A stretch of DNA of 64,000 nt from Oreocharis arfaki (Eukaryota; Chordata; Aves; Passeriformes; Paramythiidae). This document shows positions 24,697 to 36,500 of the stretch, piece by piece (positions within the stretch are counted from its first letter, which is position 1; each line of letters begins with the position of its first letter). Location: assembly GCA_013398015.1 (NCBI GenBank), contig VZRR01008214.1, positions 879,976 to 943,975 on the forward strand. The letters run 5' to 3'. The notes under the pieces were generated by a model that saw nothing but the letters and a program-made list of their open reading frames with translations, was not told the DNA's origin and did not search any database. The position numbers were made by a program, and so were the translations under genes.

Positions 24697-25344
24697 AGGA
24701 TGTCACTATTCTACATGCTGCCAAACAGCCTTTACTTTCGTTAATCTTTATTTTGTATGCAGGAGAACTTAATTCTCCTGATGTACCTCTTGATTTAAAA
24801 AGGTGTAATTGTCTTGACTTCAGTTATTTCAGTGGGGATCTATACTGCTGCGTGGAAGAGGTGACCTTGTCCCTAAATATAACTCAAAAGCTTGATTCAT
24901 TGTTGATATACACAGAAAAGAGCAGGATGTTACAAGTTGCCATTATTATGGTCTTCGATTTACGGCTTTGTTTCATTTTAGAGAACTCCTGTAAGATTCT
25001 AATTACAGAAGGAAAAGGTAAAACGTGCTGTCCATGAAGATAAGCAATAAGAGCCTTACACTTAGGTCCATAGACTGTGCTGATATTCTCCAACTAGTGG
25101 ACTTTTTTCAAAGGTGTGAATATAAATGCAGAAAGACCTTTTTAGGTGAGAATACATTATTGGGAAACTTCCGAAACATATCATTTTAGCATTTATCAAG
25201 GTCTTTAAGAAAGTACACTCTAATTTCAACCTTATTACAGAAAAAGAAATGAGAAAATAGAAAGTTGAAAATCAGTGTTTCTGTAAATACAGAAAAAAAT
25301 CCTATGAGGTGGCATTTTAATAACAGCTTCCTGTTGTTTGGCTA

Positions 25345-26601
25345 GAGGCTATGCTAAGGCACATGGAGGACAGGGAGGTGATTTGAGACAGCCAGCAGGG
25401 ATTCACCAAGGGCAAGTCTTGACTGACCAATCTAACGGCCTTCTATGATGGAGTGACTGCATCAGTGGGCATAGGAAGCACTGCAGATGACATTTTTCTG
25501 GACTTTGACATGGTCCCCCACAACATTCAGAATCATCCTTCTCTCTAAACTGGAGAAAGATGGATTCAATGAGTGGACTGTTAGATGGATAAGAAAGTGA
25601 TTGGACAGCTGCACCCAGAGGGCAGTGTCAATAGCTCTAAGTCCCAATGGACATCTGATGGCCCTCAGGGGTCTGTATTGGGACCAGTGTTATTCAGCAT
25701 CTACATTAGTTACCTAGACAAAGGGATCAAGTGCACCCTCAGCAGATTAGCAGACGACACCACGCTGAGTGGTGCTGTCAGCACACCTAAAATATGGGAT
25801 GCCATCCAGAGGGACCTGGACAAGCTCAAGAAGTGAGTCCATGGGAATCTCATGAAATTTAAGAAAACCAAGTGCAAGGTGCTTTATGTGAATCGGGGAA
25901 ACCCTGAGTATCCATCCAGGCTGAGGGGTGAACAGATTGAGAGCAGCCCTGCCAAGAAGGACTTGGGAGTGCTGGTGGATGAGAGCCTGGACATGAGACA
26001 GCAATGTGCACTTGCAGCCTAGAAAACCAAACATGTCCTGGGCTGCTTCAAAAGCAGCATGGCCAGGAGGTGGAGAAGGGTGGTCCCTCTGCTCCATGCT
26101 GGTGTAGTCTCCACCTCAAGTAGTATGTCCAGCTCTGGGGTCCTCAGTACAAGAAAGACATGGACCTGTTCGAGCAAGTCCAGAGGAGGCCACCAAGGTG
26201 ATTATAAGGCTGGAGCAGCCCTCATACGAGGAATGGCTGAGAGAATTGGATTTGTTCAGCTTGGAAAAGAGAAGGCTTCACAGTTGATCCAATTGCAGCC
26301 TTCCAGTACCTGAAGGGAGCCTACTACAAAAATGGAGAAGAGTACAAGAGCATTTAGGACAAGAGGGAATGGCTTCAAACTGGAAGAGGGTAAGTTTACA
26401 ATAGATATTAGGAAAATATTCTTCCCTTTGAGGGTATTGAGGCACTGGAACTGGTTGTCCAGAGAAACTGTGGACATCCCATTCCTAGAAGTGTTCAAGA
26501 TCAGGCTGGATGGAGATGTGAGCACCCATGAATAGTGACAGATGTCCCTATCCATGGGAGGGATGATCTCAGAGATCCCATTCCATGATTCTATGATTCT
26601 G
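25345..26601 (+). mobile_element. CR1 LINE, sense, about 1.26 kb with ORF2 3' half and complete 3' end
   Basis: In scattered frames it encodes the rest of the CR1 reverse transcriptase: a DFDMVPH segment, then GPQGSVLGPVLFSIYISYLD, then a LADDT sequence at the position of the F/YADD catalytic box. Downstream domains and the 3' UTR follow. It ends with the CR1 tail repeat (CATGATTCTATGATTCTG) at 26584-26601. Frameshifts and stops make it a pseudo-element. The LADD box departs from the usual aromatic-ADD. Confidence 0.93.
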
Positions 26602-27700
26602 CATTAATAGTTCGCATAGAAAACTATATCTGCACTCATAAAATCAACACTGTATTTCAAATGACTTTTAATAGATATTTGATTAGGCCATTGCAGTTCA
26701 GAAAGATGAAGATTTCAGGAGATACTGTAGTGAATATAATGCTATTTCTCTCCCAGACAAGACACTGAATTTAAAAGCAGTTATCTAAAGAGCATGAAAA
26801 ATTATACAAAACTTGAAAAAAAATTATGCACTTTAGTTGGCTGAAAGTAGGGAAAAAAATGAGTGAAAGTCTATATAAATGAGAAATAATTCTGAGACCT
26901 TCAGTAGAGCTTTCAAAGCTTTCCTTTAATAACACAATTTCACCTCCACTCCCACTCGCTCTGTTCTTTTTGTCAACCCTAAATCTAACTTTTCTGCTAA
27001 CCTTTAGAAAACACCTAACTATTGCCCAGAGGAAAATGTTGTTGAAGAACATTTCTCTTCTGCTACATAAAGGAGACTGAACAGTCTTGTGTGCAGAAAT
27101 CTGTTGATGGAGACCGTAGTGATCAGCATACATCAACCTGATGAAAGTTACACCAACACCAAAAAAAAAAACCCAAACCCACAAAATTAACAGAGAGAAG
27201 TGGAGAGAGACAGTGAAATAGAGGAAACAGGAAAGGGAAAACTCTTCCCAGGTGCCCTGTTTGGGAGAGGAGAAACATGGCCCCACATGAGCTCTCACCA
27301 GTGAAGAAAGTGACTATAATAAAAATTATGAAGATGATGATGTTTTGTTGATGTTGTTTTTCACCTGAAGTTCAATAGACCTTCCATACAGAGGAACATA
27401 CATGTACTATTGGTTGTGACTCTTACGATTTTGTTAGTATTGACTGAAGTACGTTAATTAGGATTAACTCGGATCAGCTACTATGCTTCTGTTCATAATA
27501 TTATCAGATAATAATTTTCAAATATTGAAATTACTATTATTTTCCCAGTTGAGAATTGTGCTTTATTTTCTTTAGAACAAGCCAAAGAACACAAGCAGGA
27601 CATGTCAAGGAAGCAGGGACAAGGTGACACAAAGCCTACAGCTATGTACTTCCCATGCATCACATTAAACAACAAAATATAAATGTGTGGGTGCATGAGA

Positions 27701-27740
27701 ATGATAAAAACCCATATGAGACTATAAAAACCCATATGAG
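27701..27740 (+). repeat. 20-bp tandem duplication, two copies
   Basis: The units 27701-27720 and 27721-27740 differ at two positions and share ATAAAAACCCATATGAG. It is a simple local duplication. Confidence 0.85.
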
Positions 27741-29210
27741 AGCACTCAAAAACAAAAGTGTTGCTGTGTTGGAAAATGCTACCCAAGCAAATAAAGAGGA
27801 AGGGCCCAGAATTGCAGATAGTATATCAGTAGCATTAACAAGGACAACTAAAAAAATTACCCAAGAGAACTTGCAACAAGGAAAAGAGAGGCCTTATTTT
27901 TCTCTAAACCCTTAACTCTAACCCTGATATGTCCCTGGTGCTTTAGCCAAAGCCCCCAGCCATGGTCCCAGGGAAGAATGTCACATGGCCAGGGCTCTTT
28001 GGAAGCCTGCTTCCCTTCCATAGTGCCATGCCAGCTGTGTTTTGCACATGTAGCTCTGTTTTTTCCTGAACCCAGACCTTAACCCTATGTACAGGCTGAG
28101 CCCAAGGCACTGGTTCTGTTGCAGTACGGTTATGTCTAACAGAATTTTTACAGCAGTTGTACTGTGTGTCTTCTAGAAATTCTCTTACACGTAAAAATTT
28201 TTTTTAAAAACCCAAACTAAACCAAACAGACACCCTACATGTAATGCATTTTTTTTTTTATCAAGATATTTAACTTCCTTAAATGTTTGTATTACTGTGT
28301 TTCCATTTTTTAAATCCATGGACCTGAAGAGGCAGATGGCTAAATGGTTTGCCATTTCAACCAATGGTTGAAAATGATAAATGGCTGTGACAAGGTTAGT
28401 AACAGTACTTTTGTTCACTGTATTAGTACAATCTGTTTCTGCCTAGGAAGAAACCTGAACTATTAAGTAGACCTAAATTAACAAAAGATTTTCCTCTGCT
28501 TTTTGCTCTGATATTTTATGGATTTGTTTTCTATATAATTTATATTTATCTGTACTGAGTGCCATTTCAATGCACTTGTAGTTTTACAGCTATTACCTGT
28601 GCCTCGGGTGAAACCTGCTATTTTATCTGTGTATATTATCTCAACATTTTTCAGACATATTTACAGGTTTTTGAGTTCATAGCATGTAACTAATGAAAAA
28701 AGAAAATCCATACGGCCTCACAGATGCATTCCATAACTATCCTGTAAAACTGGTAGAGGGAAGTGCCTTGTATTCGGTTTTGGTTTATTCCCTTGAAGTA
28801 ATATGTCAACTGTGGTAATTGGGGATGGCAAGGTTACTGGTGAAAACAAAAACTATTATGTATTCTTATTTTTCTGTGTATTTATCAAATTATTTTCTCT
28901 TTTCCAATTTACTAGACTGACAGTGAAGAAAGCAGCAGCAGATAAACGATAATTAGGTAGTCAAAACATTGGTAAAAGGTATGCGAAAGATTATTGCATG
29001 AATATGAGAATGGAGGCTTGCTGTGATTCAAACTAATGGCTGGTCAGGCCTCTTTTACATGACTATACAGCACCATTTATTTTCAGAGTAAGGTACAGGA
29101 AAAACAGTGACATTCCCACTAATTCAATGTGGTCTTAATTTCATCTCCATTCCATTGCTGGGCAATGGAAGTTTTTACTGGAATAATTTCTCAATAATAT
29201 CTTCATTAAA

Positions 29211-29240
29211 ACCAAACCAAACCAAACCAAACCAAACCAA
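29211..29240 (+). repeat. (ACCAA)6 microsatellite
   Basis: Six perfect units of ACCAA. It is uninterrupted and so may be polymorphic. Confidence 0.95.
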
Positions 29241-31717
29241 TTATGGGCTTAAAATAAACAGATTTTGTCCAGACACTGCTTTGTACTTTGCAAGGTTTTG
29301 TTCTAGCACAATTTATGAATGGCCTTGCCGTTTTCAAATGGGAATTTTCTCTACCATTGTACTGTCCAAATCAGAAGTTTTATTAAATTCTTCAAAATCT
29401 TTACCATCTTCTCAAGTTTTGCTGACGGATATTTCTAACATCAATTCTACTCTGGACCCACCACTATAAACACATCACAGTAGTGCAATTAAAGCAGTTA
29501 CTTTGATTAATATTCTTCCTCCTCTTTTCTGGTTCCAGTCAAGTACTGTAACTCTCATGTCCTTTACAATAAAAAGATGTTCACGAGAGTTTGTGGATAA
29601 TGTTTTATCTATCTTATATGTCTGGCTCATATATTTATGCGACTTCTTTTGACAAATTTACGGCTTTCTCATTTGCTAGTCTATGATCAGTGATGACCTA
29701 TTCACCATACAGTTGCCAAGTTCATTCCCTCAACTCCTTTTGAATATCATCTTCTTAATTTTTCTGTCATGTGGTACTTTCATACACTCTCAAAAATAAT
29801 TTCCAGTGAATAAAAGATATTGCCAGAAAGTTCTTAAAATACTGGATACAGCTCTTCCAGCTCTTCAGACTCTAAATATTTCTCCTGTATCCATGAAACA
29901 TACTCTTCATCCACTGAAACTAGAGAAGTCTCTCAAAGTCATGTAAATATAGTCCTGCTTCAGTCTGAATGTAGAATGGAAATAGTTAACGGATAGTCCC
30001 ATCTTTAAGCAATATATCTGAACAACCCTATAACATTTGGCTAGATTTACATATACTGGAATTTGGTACCATATTAAAAATCTCATCTTTATCTATTATA
30101 ATAGTCTAATATGGTACTGTGATACAGCCACATCTATTAAATAGTCTTAAACAGATTATCCCACAGCATTGACACAGCTTAGTGTATCCCTTTAAAGTCA
30201 GATATTTTCAGAAAACAGCTAAGTGGAGGAAGTCCGGGAAGGACTGACTGAAGTCATGCAGACCATGTGCTTTGCGAAGAGAAAAGCTAATAGGGTTGCC
30301 CTTTGGAAGAACTGAGACTTCCAAGGAGAAATAGGATTAAAAAAAAACCAAACAAACTACCAATGGATTATTTAAACACAAATAGAGTAGAGTTGAGATT
30401 CTACTTTGGAAAATCTGGAGAGCTAATTCAAGCTACAATGTCAGAGTCAAAATCTGAGAACTTGTGATTCTAAGAGATTTAGCACATACAAATTGGATGC
30501 GATAGTATCTCTAATAAATATCAGGATCCTTAAAGCTTTAATATTGAATGACAGATAGGGAAGAAAATAAGCAATGTTTAGTTCCTAAATGCAATAGTAT
30601 AACTTACATTACCACTTTCAATAATTTTAATTTAAGACAAGAGTTTCTGGTGCTTGCATAATCTAGAGATGGCTAATACGAAAAGAAGTAACTGCCCTTC
30701 CAAGGACAACTTCTGGCTTGTAGAGTTACACTCCCCTTATTCGCACGTACATAAATAAATCCAGGCCCTCTTAATCATATATAAATTTGAACTTGGTTAT
30801 GCATCATCCACCCTATTCTTCAAAAAAAGTGACAAGAAATAAAAATCCAAATTGAATCTGTGAAATTTATTGAAATACAGACTTATCAATGTAAAATCCA
30901 CCTCAATTTTGAGCAGATCCCACTGCCCAAATTTCCGGTCTGTGGGAAGCCAAGAGCTGACTGTTACCCTGAAACTGTGAAGGTAATTACTTTAAAAAGC
31001 CTTTGACCCCAGGATATTAGTCATGACCAGATAGTTTGCATTCCCTCGTCCATCCCTGTTCCACACATTTTCTCCACAGAGAGCAGTCTATTTACATAGA
31101 AATTGCAAAAATAACCTTTTATTAATTTAGCAGTTACTGTGTGCTTTATTTGCACCATTCCCCCTCTCAAGCCTTGTAAAGGATGGATATTGCAATAATG
31201 CATGCATATTCATAGGCAATATTGTAAGGTAATTCTCGCAAGGTTGTTATTATTCACAACTTATAAATGAATCCTTAATAGCCACTCGAATCTATAAATA
31301 ACCATCATACAGTTGGTCAAATTAAGTCATTTAACTGCAGTACAATGATGAAAGAATATGAAGAACTTAATATGAAGCATGTTCTTTTGACATATAATTG
31401 GAAGAAATATGACAACAACCAAAAGCACATATTTGATGTGGAGCCATTAAACAGCATCTTATGCGTTAACTTTTTTTCTTCATAAACTTGCATCTTACTA
31501 CCATATTACAATGGATGTGCATTGCTGTAGACAAACCAAGGATGCAGCTGATCAAATCCAGAGATCAGGCTTAAAACTATTGCAATGTATCAGTGTTAGC
31601 ATTCATCATGACCTCAGTAAAAAAGGCATTCACACTCCATACTCATTTAAACACTATTTATTGAACCAAATGCTATAAAGAAAAAGAGGATAGATAATCC
31701 CAGGTAGCATCATAGAA

Positions 31718-32238
31718 TGTTTGGGGTTGAAAGGTCATTATTCCACCTTGACTCATGCTCGATAACTCCCTCTGGGAGCTATCTCTGTTTAATGGGCAAT
31801 CAAGGACCCTGCACATGACTCATAGATAACGGGCTCTGGACTATCTCCTGTTAATGGGCCCATCAATGCCTTGCCTCATGACTCACCATCCCATTGTGAG
31901 ATGTTCCGTCCAGGAGGAGGAACTGAGCATTCCCACCTGTATATAATCAGAGGTTTGGAAGAGCACAAACAGCCTTTTCCACTGGACTTCCAGAGGACAA
32001 GAATCTACACTACTGGACCTTCAGGTGAAGACCAGATTCTGTTCTACAGGATCTCTGCTTCAACAAGACCACTTCATCTGGACTGGTGCCAACACCCTGA
32101 CCGACAGGGTGTCAAGTTGTATTCTGACTCTGTCAGTGGGGTTTTTTTGTACTGTTGCATTTATTTTATTTTATTTTTCCTAATAAATTGTATTTCTGAT
32201 ATTGGAGTCTCTCACTGGTTTGCTTTCAAACCAGCACA
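31718..32238 (+). mobile_element. Solo LTR, ERVL-like by appearance
   Basis: It runs from TGTTTGGGGTTGAAAG to CTTTCAAACCAGCACA. These ends are imperfect inverted repeats of each other (12 of 16 positions), as seen in avian ERV LTRs. It has a TATATAA box at 31940-31946, a TTTTA-rich tract, and an AATAAA at 32182-32187, which give + orientation. The 521 bp carry no gag or pol sequence. No clean target duplication is visible: CATAGAA lies on the left and GGGCCCC on the right. Antisense CR1 follows directly. Confidence 0.75.
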
Positions 32239-32735
32239 GGGCCCCAGAGCTGGACACAGAATTCCAGGGAGGGTCTCACAAGAGCAGAGCAGAGAAGAAT
32301 CACATCTGCTGACCTGCTGGCCACACTGTTTTTGCTGGGGGTGCAGTCAGTCCCACTGTCCACGTCACCAACAAAGATTTTAAACAGAACCAGGTCCTAA
32401 GGAATACCACTCATCACTGGTCTCCACTTGGACACGGAGCCACTGAGTGACACCATCCAGCCAATTCCTTTTACCACCAAGAGGTCCATTTTTCAAACCC
32501 ATGTGTGTCCAGCTTAGAGACAAGAATATCATGAGGAAAAGTTTCAAATGCTTTGCCAGGTAGGTGACGTCTGTCGCTCTTCCCTTATCTACCATCATTG
32601 AAAGGATCTACTCATCATAGAAGGCCACCAAATTTGTCAGGCATGTGGGTCTCTTCCTGAAGCCATGATGGTTGTCACCAATTACCTCCTAACTTCCTAT
32701 GTACCTTCTCATGGAGGATCCAGGATAAAACTTCA
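32239..32735 (-). mobile_element. CR1 LINE fragment, antisense
   Basis: Antisense CR1 starts at GGGCCCCAGAGCTGGACACA, continues through AGATTTTAAACAGAACCAGG and TGAAGCCATGATGG, and reaches the reverse-transcriptase region. The 3' end proper of the element is missing at the LTR junction, except for a possible remnant (CATCATAGAA) left of 31718. Confidence 0.85.
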
Positions 32736-33117
32736 CATCTGTGGAAACTTTTCTAGTGAAGAAAATTATAGCCTACACAGTTTTTATCATCAAAGTGCAG
32801 TAAATAATTAACAAACACAGAGACAGAAGTGTCTAGAAAAAGTGAAAAATTCTAGTCTGCTGCCTCACTTGTACATACTAATCATAATCATATGTACTTT
32901 TCCTTGAATTCAGTCAAATCTTTATCAGCAGTACTAATTGCCTGAGAAAACTTTAAGCTGTATCTAACACAACAAGCCAAGGTTTCAGTAGACTCTTCTG
33001 AGAGTCAGAGGCAAACTAAGATTTCCGCTCATTTGAATGTCCTTGTGTATGTTCTTCTCATGGGTTAAAAAGAGAATCAAGCTAAAGTCCTAAGCATTTC
33101 ATCATTCTTAGATGATG

Positions 33118-33515
33118 AAGGGACTAGAGGATGTCTCATATGCTGAAAGGCTGAGAGAACTGGGACTGTTCAGCCTGGACAAGAGAAGGCTCTGGAAATC
33201 TTAACAATGTATATAAATTCCTACAGGGATACTGTGAAAACAACAGAGCAAGGCTCTTCTCTGTGGTGTCCAGCGACAGGCAAGAGGCACAAATTGAAAC
33301 TATAGAGGTTCCCTTTGATATCGAAAATTCAACGATTTTGAGAGTGACTGAACAGGCTGCTCAGTGAGACCATAGTAGCTCCCTGAAGATATTCCAAAGC
33401 CATTTTGATGTGATCCTGGGCAGCCTGCTCTAGATGTGTCTGCTTGAGCAGAGAGACTGAACAAGATACCCTCTTGAAGTGTCTTCCAACCTCAACCATT
33501 CTTTAATTCTATGAA
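33118..33515 (+). mobile_element. CR1 LINE 3'-end fragment, sense
   Basis: It begins GAAGGGACTAGAGGATGTCT, then GGCTGAGAGAACTGGGACTG and TTCAGCCTGGACAAGAGAAG, and ends near TTCTTTAATTCTATG at about 33500-33515. These are standard CR1 3' landmarks. It is diverged and 5'-truncated. Confidence 0.9.
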
Positions 33516-36500
33516 AAAGAGGTATTATAGCTCCACCGCACACCTCTTGACAAAAAAATGGTGGGATCCTGCCCTACTCTGATGCTTGAGGCAAACCTTC
33601 ATCTTAATGAGGAATGAGTTATATTTTCTAACACTCATAGATCTATCTTTGCAGGTTGGCTTGAGGTACCAATTTATTCTGGTTTACAAAGTCAGTAGAA
33701 TTGGCTTTACATTTGGCATTTTCTTGAGATCACTTTAAATACTTAGGCAGTCTTCAAATAATAATAAGCTGCATTCTGACAAAACAGAGGATTATGTTCT
33801 CCCTTATAGAATTAGAAACACAAACACTCTTGTTCCTTCCACCCTGTCTACTTCCCAAAGAAGCAAACATCAAATAAGACTACAAGTAATTTCATATTTT
33901 GAGTTTGGTTTATAATTTCTCAAAACATTCTCTTAGCTGTGGTAGATAATGGTCATGAAACATATATAACCTTCAAAGCTGGACTCTGCCACGCAATTAC
34001 TTATAATCTGAAATTATTCTGCAAAATACTTCCTATTGTTTAACTTCCCTCTGTCTAATCAATTTGAGGAAATAAATTTTATTAGATGATTTTATTGGCA
34101 TGTCTTTATAATGTCAGCAAAACACAGCTCAGGCTTATGTAGGGTTGTAATTTATAAAACTATTTTAACCACGCTGCTTTCCTGTCTATAAAAGGTATTG
34201 CAAATTCTTATCTCTAATTTTTAAAAACTTTGATCTGCACTATTTTTTCTTTTTCTTTTTGCTGCATTATACGGAATTCATCAGATGGCCAAGGCAATGG
34301 TACAGTTTGATCAAACGCCCACTGAAAATACAGTCACTCAGTGTCATCACAGTGTACATAACTACAGAACATACCAATGGGCAGGACCTTTCTTGAAAGA
34401 CTAATGTTAGGAAAAATAATTATATTGAAACTATAGACAAAATTATATTTATTCAGAAACTTTGAAAAAGGACTTTTATAAAAGGCCTTTTTTTTTTTTA
34501 AATAATTCCATGCTAGTAAAAATATATTTAAAAAATGGGTAAATATCTCTGAAGTACTGAGAACCTCTGGAGAGGGAGCAATAAGGCAGACAAAAAGACA
34601 GATGAAAAAAGCCCAACTGTATTCCATATTACTTAGTTTATTATTAGAGTATTACTATAGTATCAAAATATCTAGTATTCTTGTCACGTTGAAAAAAATT
34701 TCCAGAAAATGAAAATCCAACTTTATTAAATCCAATACAAAACATGAAAAACATCTTAGAGCAGAAAATGGATAGTGGAAATTAGAAACCCAAAGTGAAC
34801 TTTAGAAATGCTAACATGCTAAAAAGGAGAAGTAAGTGCCGGGGGTTACTCAGTTTAATAATTTGGAAAATTTGGTAAAGATTAGTTTACCACTGTGGCT
34901 CAATGCAAAAAAATACCTTCCTGACCCATACTCCCTGAGTATAGCTTTATACAGATAAGTTGTAAGAATAATAGTACTGACAAAAAAATAAACTATTTTT
35001 ACAAAGGCATGAACTATCTTATCCTTCTTTTTAAGGGGTTATCAGCAGCTGAAACCAGAAAAAAAGGATGAGGCTAAAATCCATGTTTCTACATGGATGT
35101 TAAAATTGATATTTACTACTTTTTTATTTATATCAGAAACACCAAACTTTAAAGGAAAGTGTAAAAGTCATTTTCAAATGCACAATAAAAGAGGTAAGTG
35201 CCTCTGAGAATCTATATTTTACTGCATTTCTTCAGAACTCTCCTATAGTTCCTGATTTAAAATCTTTTGAGCTAAACAGCGACAGTCTCATTTATTTCAA
35301 AAAGTATTGAATTATCCTTGTTGCAGGGTATTTCTTTTGTAGCAATCAAGTGTGCAATGTTCAGATTGGATATAAAATCCTGTAGATGATAACTATAGTT
35401 CATATTTATATAGTTATATGCCAAATCTTTTTTCGTGTAAGGGAACACTGAAAATCATTAGGAAAGGCAAAATATCCTTTCAATGAACCCAAACACTTCA
35501 GTGGTGGTTGTGAGGCTGCACTGCTTTGCAGAGTGTAGGCTGAAAATGCTGCACATCCTGTCTGTCATTCCCCGGTCTCTTAGTCCTAGTTATACAATAT
35601 AACTATATCTGGACTACTGCTAACTTTTAGTACTAAGTGCTGGAGTTCTACTGCAGATCTTTCTTTCATTGCAGGGCACATAGTACAGGTCACTGTGGGG
35701 TGAGGCTGTGTAAGCGAAGAGGCAGGATATGTGCTAGGTTTGACCAGCAAAATGACCTTCAGGCTGAAGATAAGGAAATGGAGAACATTAAATATCTGAG
35801 ATTATGGCATGAAGCCAAGACAATGAAAAAAACATAGTGGAAGTGCTTCTCTACTTCAGTAACTGAAGTCAAAGTAACTTACCTTCTGTTTCCATTACTA
35901 TAGAGTTTGCTGTTTTTGAGGGTTTTTTCCCCATGTAAGTTTTGAAGATTTTATTGATTTTGTAATGAAATTAGGAGGAATACAATGATACTACTTTGAT
36001 TATATCACCCTGGCTTATGAAATTTTACTTTACTATCTGTACAACTGAATGTGCAATCATAAAAAAAGAGCAGCCTAGTGCAAGGAAAGGTAGGTTGACC
36101 TGTCACTGTATGTATTTGTATTTGATACCCAAACCAGGCAGAATTATATGCTAGAAGTTAGCCACCATTTCAAATATACAGATCTGTCAGAACATCTGCT
36201 GCTTTAAACAAATAATGGTTTTAACTTTCCATATAAAATAATTCATTGACAATTTACATTTTACTAGGTGGTATTTCATGGTGTGTCTAATCACAATGTA
36301 ATTATGTTTCAGAATAATTAAATGCTAACTTCCTACTGGAAATTTGAAAGAATTTATTGGCATCAAATCTTTTTTTGATAATAATATCCCTACTCTGGGA
36401 ATTCAGGTAAACAGTCTTTTTTAAGACACTGACTAAGGTCTTGTCCATCTTGGAAAGTGGCTGTGCACCCCAAATATTACACAGCACGTCTACCTCATGC

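Larger units (their letters stand above)
19966..25344. other. Intergenic DNA, long stretch without a gene
   Basis: AT-rich throughout. Small structures seen are an (ATT/GTT)n-like tract at 22657-22692, a TTATTATT tract at 22905-22935, and a CTGATAAA triplication at 24661-24696. ORFs here (for example 20581-20808 and 24753-25037 on +) have no recognisable domains and are not called. Confidence 0.55.
26602..31717. other. Intergenic DNA, long stretch without a confident gene
   Basis: AT-rich, with a somewhat GC-richer patch at 27930-28170 that I cannot name. It holds the longest minus-strand ORF of the window (26771-27298, 175 codons), a 20-bp tandem duplication (27701-27740) and an (ACCAA)6 microsatellite (29211-29240). 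None gives evidence of a gene. Confidence 0.55.

Noticed and set aside
27905..27925. CCCTTAACTCTAACCC as an interstitial telomere repeat
   Set aside because: Only one near-match to CCCTAA; there is no tandem array.
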